In this document: positions 59,435 through 64,000 of the stretch, one piece after another
How the letters are laid out: each line of letters starts with the position of its first letter
Numbering within the stretch: the first letter of the stretch is position 1
NCBI RefSeq assembly: GCF_035515035.1
Contig: NZ_DATJCA010000068.1
Coordinates: 1 to 64,000, forward strand
Length of the DNA stretch: 64,000 nt
Direction of reading: 5' to 3'
From: Gelidibacter sp035515035
GTDB taxonomy: Bacteria > Bacteroidota > Bacteroidia > Flavobacteriales > Flavobacteriaceae
Made by a program: the position numbers and the translations under genes
The notes under the pieces: generated by a model
What the model saw: the letters and a program-made list of their open reading frames with translations, nothing else
Databases searched by the model: none
What the model was told of the DNA's origin: nothing

Positions 59435-61285
59435 TTAAAACTCAATGATCATCGAAGTTTTTCCTTCAACAGTCAAAGTATTTTCCAAAGATATTCTTTC
59501 TTGAGACAACATTTCCTTGCCATTCGTTGCTGAACCAATCATTTCACCAAAGCGTTTCAAATCTAATGTTTGAACTTCAGGATTGTTATTGATAATTACC
59601 ATCACTTTATCGTCAGAATTATATCTAAAATACACATAGACATTATTCTCTGGAACAAAGTGCATCGTTTTACCCGAATGGATCACCGATTTCGATTTTC
59701 GCCAGTTAAAAACTTTCTTTGAAAATTCGAAATATTCGGTTTGTTCAGCCGTTCTTCCTTCTGGGGTAAAAGCATTCATTGGATCGCCTTCCCATCCACC
59801 AGGAAAATCGCGTCTTATATCACCATCACCTTTTAAATCCTTATTTCCCAACATGCCCAATTCGTCACCGTAATAAACTTGAGGAATCCCACGGACAGTG
59901 GCAATAAGTGTCATGATCATTTTGTAGGTGCGGACATCAGACCCATAAATTTCATTGATCCGATTGGTATCATGATTACCAGCAAACACAAACATATTGT
60001 TGATGTCTGGATATAGAAAATCATTGACAAAGTTTTCATAAGCTCTGATCATCCCTTTATCCCAACCCTGTTCATCTTCTGCAAACATTTTCAGAATCGC
60101 GTCGTGAAGTGTAAAATCCATGACGGTTGGTAAATGGGAATTGAAATTATCAATTGCTCCAATTTTACTATCCTTTTGCCAATACGCCATTTGTGCCTGA
60201 TTGTGCATCCACACTTCTCCAGCAATGTTGAAATTAGGATATTCGTCCATAATCGCTTTGGTCCATTTGGCAATTCCTTCCTTATCATTATAAGAATAGG
60301 TATCTACCCGGAATCCGTCCAGATCAGCGTATTCTACCCACCAAATGGCGTTTTGGATCATATAGTTCAAGGCCAAAGGGTTTTTCTGATTGATGTCTGG
60401 CATAGTCGTATCAAACCAACCGTCCATACACGCTTCCTTATCGGCTTCAGAGGCGTTGGAATCAAACTGCGTGGTCATTCTGTAACTACTTCTTTGAAAT
60501 CCATTTTCCCCATGTTCCCAATAATGGATCCAATCTTTAGATGGCAAATCCTGGATCATCCAATGCTTACTTCCCCAATGATTGGTTACATAATCCATGA
60601 GGAGTTTCATATCGCGCTTGTGCATTTCTGATGCCAATCGCTGGTAATCCTCATTCGTTCCAAAGCGCGGATCAATTTTATAATAATCGCTCTGTGCGTA
60701 GGTGTGATACGAATAAATGGGCTCATTGTCTTCCAAAAGAGGCGTGCTCCAAATTGCCGTCACACCTAAGTCGTCTAAATAATCCAAATGGTCAATGATA
60801 CCCTGAATATCGCCACCATGACGTCCGGAAAGCTCCTCCCGATTCACTTTTTCAACGGTATCATCCGTACTATCGTTATCTGGATTTCCATTGGCAAACC
60901 GATCTGGCATAATCAAATAAATCAAATCACTGGAATCGAAACCTTTTCTTAAGGCAGAATTCTCACGACGCGATTTTAACTCATACGGTCTTGTTTCAAG
61001 AACTTTATTGTCCTTTGAAAATTGAAGCTCATAGGTGCCAGGATTTATGTTCTTGGTATTGATGGTTATAAACAGATAGTTGGTATTTTCGGTTTTTTTG
61101 ATATCGGTAATTTGAATGGTGTTTGAAAACGCCACGTCATAATGTGCGATTTCCTTACCATAAACCATCAATTGAAGTTCTGGATTATGCATTTCTGACC
61201 ACCAAAAAGGAGGTTCAATTTTTTCTACTTGCGAAAAAAGTGTCATGCTTAAAAGTAGTATTAAAATGCTCAATAAGTTCTTCAT
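59435..61285 (-). CDS. susA: SusA-like GH13 neopullulanase/cyclomaltodextrinase
   Basis: A 616-residue secreted enzyme with a signal peptide (residues 1-18). N-terminal immunoglobulin-like domain (about 22-105), then the barrel with GFRVDTYSY (Asp328), IAGEVW (Glu357) and GNHDTN (Asp439), and a C-terminal beta domain. This is the neopullulanase/cyclomaltodextrinase layout of Bacteroidota SusA. It cuts maltodextrins in the periplasm. It lies 48 nt downstream of GH65. Confidence 0.87.
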   Translation of the reverse strand: MKNLLSILILLLSMTLFSQVEKIEPPFWWSEMHNPELQLMVYGKEIAHYDVAFSNTIQITDIKKTENTNYLFITINTKNINPGTYELQFSKDNKVLETRPYELKSRRENSALRKGFDSSDLIYLIMPDRFANGNPDNDSTDDTVEKVNREELSGRHGGDIQGIIDHLDYLDDLGVTAIWSTPLLEDNEPIYSYHTYAQSDYYKIDPRFGTNEDYQRLASEMHKRDMKLLMDYVTNHWGSKHWMIQDLPSKDWIHYWEHGENGFQRSSYRMTTQFDSNASEADKEACMDGWFDTTMPDINQKNPLALNYMIQNAIWWVEYADLDGFRVDTYSYNDKEGIAKWTKAIMDEYPNFNIAGEVWMHNQAQMAYWQKDSKIGAIDNFNSHLPTVMDFTLHDAILKMFAEDEQGWDKGMIRAYENFVNDFLYPDINNMFVFAGNHDTNRINEIYGSDVRTYKMIMTLIATVRGIPQVYYGDELGMLGNKDLKGDGDIRRDFPGGWEGDPMNAFTPEGRTAEQTEYFEFSKKVFNWRKSKSVIHSGKTMHFVPENNVYVYFRYNSDDKVMVIINNNPEVQTLDLKRFGEMIGSATNGKEMLSQERISLENTLTVEGKTSMIIEF

Positions 61286-61333
61286 TCCATCTCATTTTTG
61301 AAATTTTGAAATTACAATTGGATAACGCTTAGT

Positions 61334-63640
61334 TTAGACGGTGACTACATCATTCGGATTTATGGTCACTTTTTTTCCATGGACCAAAATGTCCATAGCT
61401 TCATTGCCTTCCAATTCAAATTTCGTTTCGGTTTTACCAACGCTTATTTCAAGAATCTGATTCCTAAAGTTAATTTTAAAGGCATAAGAATCCCATTGCT
61501 CAGGGATTTTAGGCTCAAAAGAAAGTTTGTTATCAATAACGCGCATGCCGCCAAAACCCTCTACAATACTCATCCAAGTGCCCGCCATGGAGGTGATGTG
61601 CAATCCTTCTTCCACCTCGTGGTTGTAATCGTCCAAATCCAAACGTGACGTACGCAAATAAAACTGGTAAGCCTGTTCCATTCTGCCCAATTTTGCTGCC
61701 TGAATACTGTGTACACATGGCGACAAGGAACTTTCATGGACGGTAAACGGCTCGTAAAAATCAAAATGACGTTCCAGTTCGTCTATTGAAAATTGATCCT
61801 CAAAGAAATAGAAACTTTGAAGTGTATCCGCCTGTTTGATGTATGGCGAGCGCAAAATTCGATCCCAAGACCAAACTTGGTTGATTGGACGCTCTGATTT
61901 TGGTAAATCTTTTACCGTAATCAACTCCTTATCCAAAAACCCGTCCTGTTGTAAATACACTTGATGTTCTTCTGAGTATGGAAAGAACATTTTGGAAGCA
62001 ATCTCTTTCCAATCTGATAGTTCGCTATCTAAAAGCTTCGTTTTGCCTACCACACGTTTCAAATCTGAAGCATAGTCATCCTTCATTTTGGAAATGATGT
62101 CCAAGGTATAATTTAGGCACCACTGTGCGATATAATTGGTGTGGAAATTATTATTGATATTGTTTTCGTATTCATTCGGACCTGTTACGCCCAAGATCAC
62201 ATACTTATTCTTATCGGTCGAAAAGGTTGCGCGCTGCTTCCAAAAACGGGCAATGGCAATTAACACTTCCAATCCTTTTTCTGGGATATAACTGAAATCG
62301 CCAGTATAGCGGTGGTAATTGAAAATTGCAAAGGCGATGGCACCGTTACGATGGATTTCCTGAAAGGTAATTTCCCATTCGTTGTGGCATTCTTCACCAT
62401 TCATCGTGACCATTGGATAGAGTGCAGCACCATCTTTAAATCCGAGTTTTTCCGCATTTTCAATGGCTTTTTCCAAGTGATTATAACGATAAGTCAATAA
62501 ATTCCTGGCCACTTCTTGATCTTTGGTAGCCATATAAAATGGAATACAATACGCTTCGGTATCCCAATAGGTGCTACCGCCGTATTTTTCACCGGTGAAG
62601 CCTTTCGGACCAATATTTAAACGGGCATCCTTACCTAAATAAGTATGATTGAGTTGCATGATATTAAAACGAATCCCTTGTTGTGCTCGGACATCGCCTT
62701 CAATAGTGATGTCTGACATCTTCCAAATTTTTGCCCAAGCTTCTTTTTGGTCTTTAAGCATGTGATCAAAGCCAAGTTTTAAGGCTTTGGTCAAGGTTTT
62801 CTTTGCGATCGAAACCAAGTCGCTTTTGTCATGATAGCGATCGACGGTATAGCCTCCGAATTTTGTCATGGTCAAAGTCTCTCCCTTGTCTACTTTTGAA
62901 CTGTATTCAAAAGCGATGGTTTTCTCTGTCTTTTTAATAGTATGGGTGTCATTTAAAACTTTCCCGTTCAGAGACAGTTGGGTCTGCATGGCAGTACAGA
63001 CATGGAAATTAGTGATCATGGTGTGCGATACAATATATGCTTGATCGTCATCAGAATCAACACTTAAAATATTCCAGAATTTATCATCCCAATTGCTGTC
63101 TTCATTGGTGATTCCGGCATCGAGATAAGGCTCAAAAACTATTTGGGCATCATTATTTAAAGGCGTTACATTGTATTGAATGACGCCAACCTCATCCATC
63201 TCCAAACTTAAAAATCGTTTGGTTTCCACTTTAAGTTCGATGGAATTTTGAAGCGTTACCTCAAAACTTCTGGACAACCAGCCCTCTTTCATATTGAGTT
63301 CCCTTCTAAATTCCCGCACCTCTTTACATGCTGCCAAATCCAAGACTTCACCGTTGACCGTGACATTGATTCCTATCCAATTTGGAGCGTTGAGCACTTT
63401 GGCAAAGTATTCCGGATATCCGTTTTTCCACCAGCCTACTCGGGTTTTATCTGGATAATAAACACCGGCAACATAACTGCCCTGAAAGGTATTTCCTGAA
63501 TAGTGCTCTTCAAAATTGGCGCGTTGACCCATGGCTCCATTACCAATACTAAAAATACTTTCTGATGATTTGACACGCTCGGCATCAAAGCCTTCTTCTA
63601 TAATAGACCAATTGTCTGGTACGATATAATCTTGATTCAT
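61334..63640 (-). CDS. GH65 maltose phosphorylase-type enzyme
   Basis: A 768-residue cytosolic enzyme without signal. GGSTYWDTEAYCIPFY and MNGEECHNEWEITFQEIHRN (residues 413-432) hold the catalytic acid region of the family. GH65 enzymes phosphorolyse maltose (or kojibiose, trehalose) to beta-glucose 1-phosphate and glucose. The adjoining pgmB supports maltose phosphorylase. Confidence 0.9.
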   Translation of the reverse strand: MNQDYIVPDNWSIIEEGFDAERVKSSESIFSIGNGAMGQRANFEEHYSGNTFQGSYVAGVYYPDKTRVGWWKNGYPEYFAKVLNAPNWIGINVTVNGEVLDLAACKEVREFRRELNMKEGWLSRSFEVTLQNSIELKVETKRFLSLEMDEVGVIQYNVTPLNNDAQIVFEPYLDAGITNEDSNWDDKFWNILSVDSDDDQAYIVSHTMITNFHVCTAMQTQLSLNGKVLNDTHTIKKTEKTIAFEYSSKVDKGETLTMTKFGGYTVDRYHDKSDLVSIAKKTLTKALKLGFDHMLKDQKEAWAKIWKMSDITIEGDVRAQQGIRFNIMQLNHTYLGKDARLNIGPKGFTGEKYGGSTYWDTEAYCIPFYMATKDQEVARNLLTYRYNHLEKAIENAEKLGFKDGAALYPMVTMNGEECHNEWEITFQEIHRNGAIAFAIFNYHRYTGDFSYIPEKGLEVLIAIARFWKQRATFSTDKNKYVILGVTGPNEYENNINNNFHTNYIAQWCLNYTLDIISKMKDDYASDLKRVVGKTKLLDSELSDWKEIASKMFFPYSEEHQVYLQQDGFLDKELITVKDLPKSERPINQVWSWDRILRSPYIKQADTLQSFYFFEDQFSIDELERHFDFYEPFTVHESSLSPCVHSIQAAKLGRMEQAYQFYLRTSRLDLDDYNHEVEEGLHITSMAGTWMSIVEGFGGMRVIDNKLSFEPKIPEQWDSYAFKINFRNQILEISVGKTETKFELEGNEAMDILVHGKKVTINPNDVVTV

Positions 63641-63698
63641 TTGTTATAATTATTAAGCTATTCCGAGGATTGAAATAATATGACGATCTTATTATGAG

Positions 63699-63720
63699 AT
63701 TCCTTCACTTCGTTCGGAAT
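63699..63720. repeat. ATTCC...GGAAT palindromic repeat
   Basis: ATTCCTTCACTTCGTTCGGAAT: variant of the ATTCCTGC/GCAGGAAT family, in the gap before GH65. Confidence 0.6.
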
Positions 63721-63832
63721 GACGTTTAGTGGTTTATTTGTTTTTATTAACTGCAAGGGACGCAAAGCTATTCGCAAAGGGTCGGCAATGAAGTTGTTCC
63801 TGTTTGTTACTATTCTTTCTTAATACTATGCA

Positions 63833-64000
63833 CTATCTGCTGATTAACTCGTTTAAAAAATCAATATCGATTTCCGTAAAATCGGTAAAGACATAATCTG
63901 CTTCATGAAGTATGTCTTTTTCGCCAATTCCAATGGAAATCATTCCGGCATTATTTGCAGCTTGAATTCCCGCCACCGCATCTTCAAAAACCACACAGTG
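63833..64000 (-). CDS. pgmB: beta-phosphoglucomutase, C-terminal 55 residues (cut by window edge)
   Basis: The minus-strand frame from the edge ends at TAG 63833-63835. It reads CVVFEDAVAGIQAANNAGM with the conserved EDA motif of HAD-family beta-phosphoglucomutases. It would isomerise beta-glucose 1-phosphate made by GH65. The 5' part is outside the window. Confidence 0.85.
   Translation of the reverse strand, partial: HCVVFEDAVAGIQAANNAGMISIGIGEKDILHEADYVFTDFTEIDIDFLNELISR

Noticed and set aside
60134..60631. 165-codon plus-strand frame
   Set aside because: It lies entirely antisense to the well-supported SusA-like GH13 gene and has no recognisable motif.
52767..64000. SusC/SusD transporter genes expected with the maltodextrin enzymes
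   Set aside because: No TonB-dependent receptor or SusD-like frame is present in this window.

Overview
The window looks like a chromosomal segment of a marine-type member of the Flavobacteriaceae (Bacteroidota). The evidence is AT-rich DNA, few Shine-Dalgarno sites, TAnnTTTG-type -7 boxes, many lipoproteins with an S/A-C lipobox, a maltodextrin utilisation cluster built on SusA-like and GH65/GH31 enzymes, the Bacteroidota-type agmatine polyamine genes, the mevalonate pathway, and an arsenosugar locus of the kind found in this group. Intergenic DNA is rich in short palindromic repeats, some of which have entered coding sequence. I saw no rRNA, tRNA, CRISPR array, prophage or replication origin.

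Layout. 1-933: a possible gene remnant at the edge and a fasciclin lipoprotein. 1.1-8.6 kb: a TamB/TamA-like envelope biogenesis pair, both with TTG starts. 8.6-9.4 kb: a broken MazE-like antitoxin and a guanine-deaminase-type enzyme. 9.4-24 kb: an extended arsenosugar locus on the plus strand (AhpD-like protein, radical SAM ArsS, DUF2064 glycosyltransferase, purine nucleoside phosphorylase, sterol-desaturase-like hydroxylase, FAD oxidoreductase, membrane 4Fe-4S protein, two GT2 enzymes, one polytopic glycosyltransferase), interrupted by a REP-associated transposase and by a minus-strand phosphatase/GH113-like pair. 24-29 kb (minus): secreted protein, VOC protein, then speA-speB-deoxyhypusine-synthase-like-acidic protein. 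29-34.5 kb (minus): a pseudouridine synthase homologue lacking its catalytic Asp, a UbiA prenyltransferase, mevalonate kinase, diphosphomevalonate decarboxylase, DUF1697 and a RelE/ParE toxin-antitoxin pair. 34.9-43 kb (minus): HI0933-type flavoprotein, GDPD, TesB, DUF2254 and a very large phosphoesterase/outer-membrane-barrel protein. 43-49 kb (minus): an oxidative-damage island with three MsrA paralogues, MsrB, SelO, a hydrolase-OsmC fusion, DUF427 and a small GNAT. 49-52.6 kb: an HD-PycTM membrane protein convergent with a GAF protein. 52.7-64 kb (minus): maltodextrin degradation (two lipoprotein GH13 enzymes, GH31, an esterase-like lipoprotein, a SusA-like GH13, GH65 phosphorylase, and the 3' end of beta-phosphoglucomutase).

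How the parts work together. In the maltodextrin block, surface or periplasmic GH13/GH31 enzymes cut alpha-glucans, GH65 phosphorolyses maltose to beta-glucose 1-phosphate, and the truncated pgmB converts that to glucose 6-phosphate. In the arsenosugar block, ArsS would add an adenosyl-derived sugar to dimethylarsenite, the phosphorylase would remove adenine and glycosyltransferases would extend the product. The arsenic methyltransferase ArsM is not in the window. The most interesting leads are (i) the 1,233-residue protein at 39189-42890, which joins a calcineurin-like phosphoesterase to a region with kinase-like GDWDRH and RDQ motifs and an outer-membrane barrel; (ii) the extended arsenosugar/possible arsenolipid locus; (iii) the Asp-to-Gly change in the pseudouridine synthase homologue; and (iv) palindromic repeats that encode the C-terminus of one MsrA and the N-terminus of GDPD.
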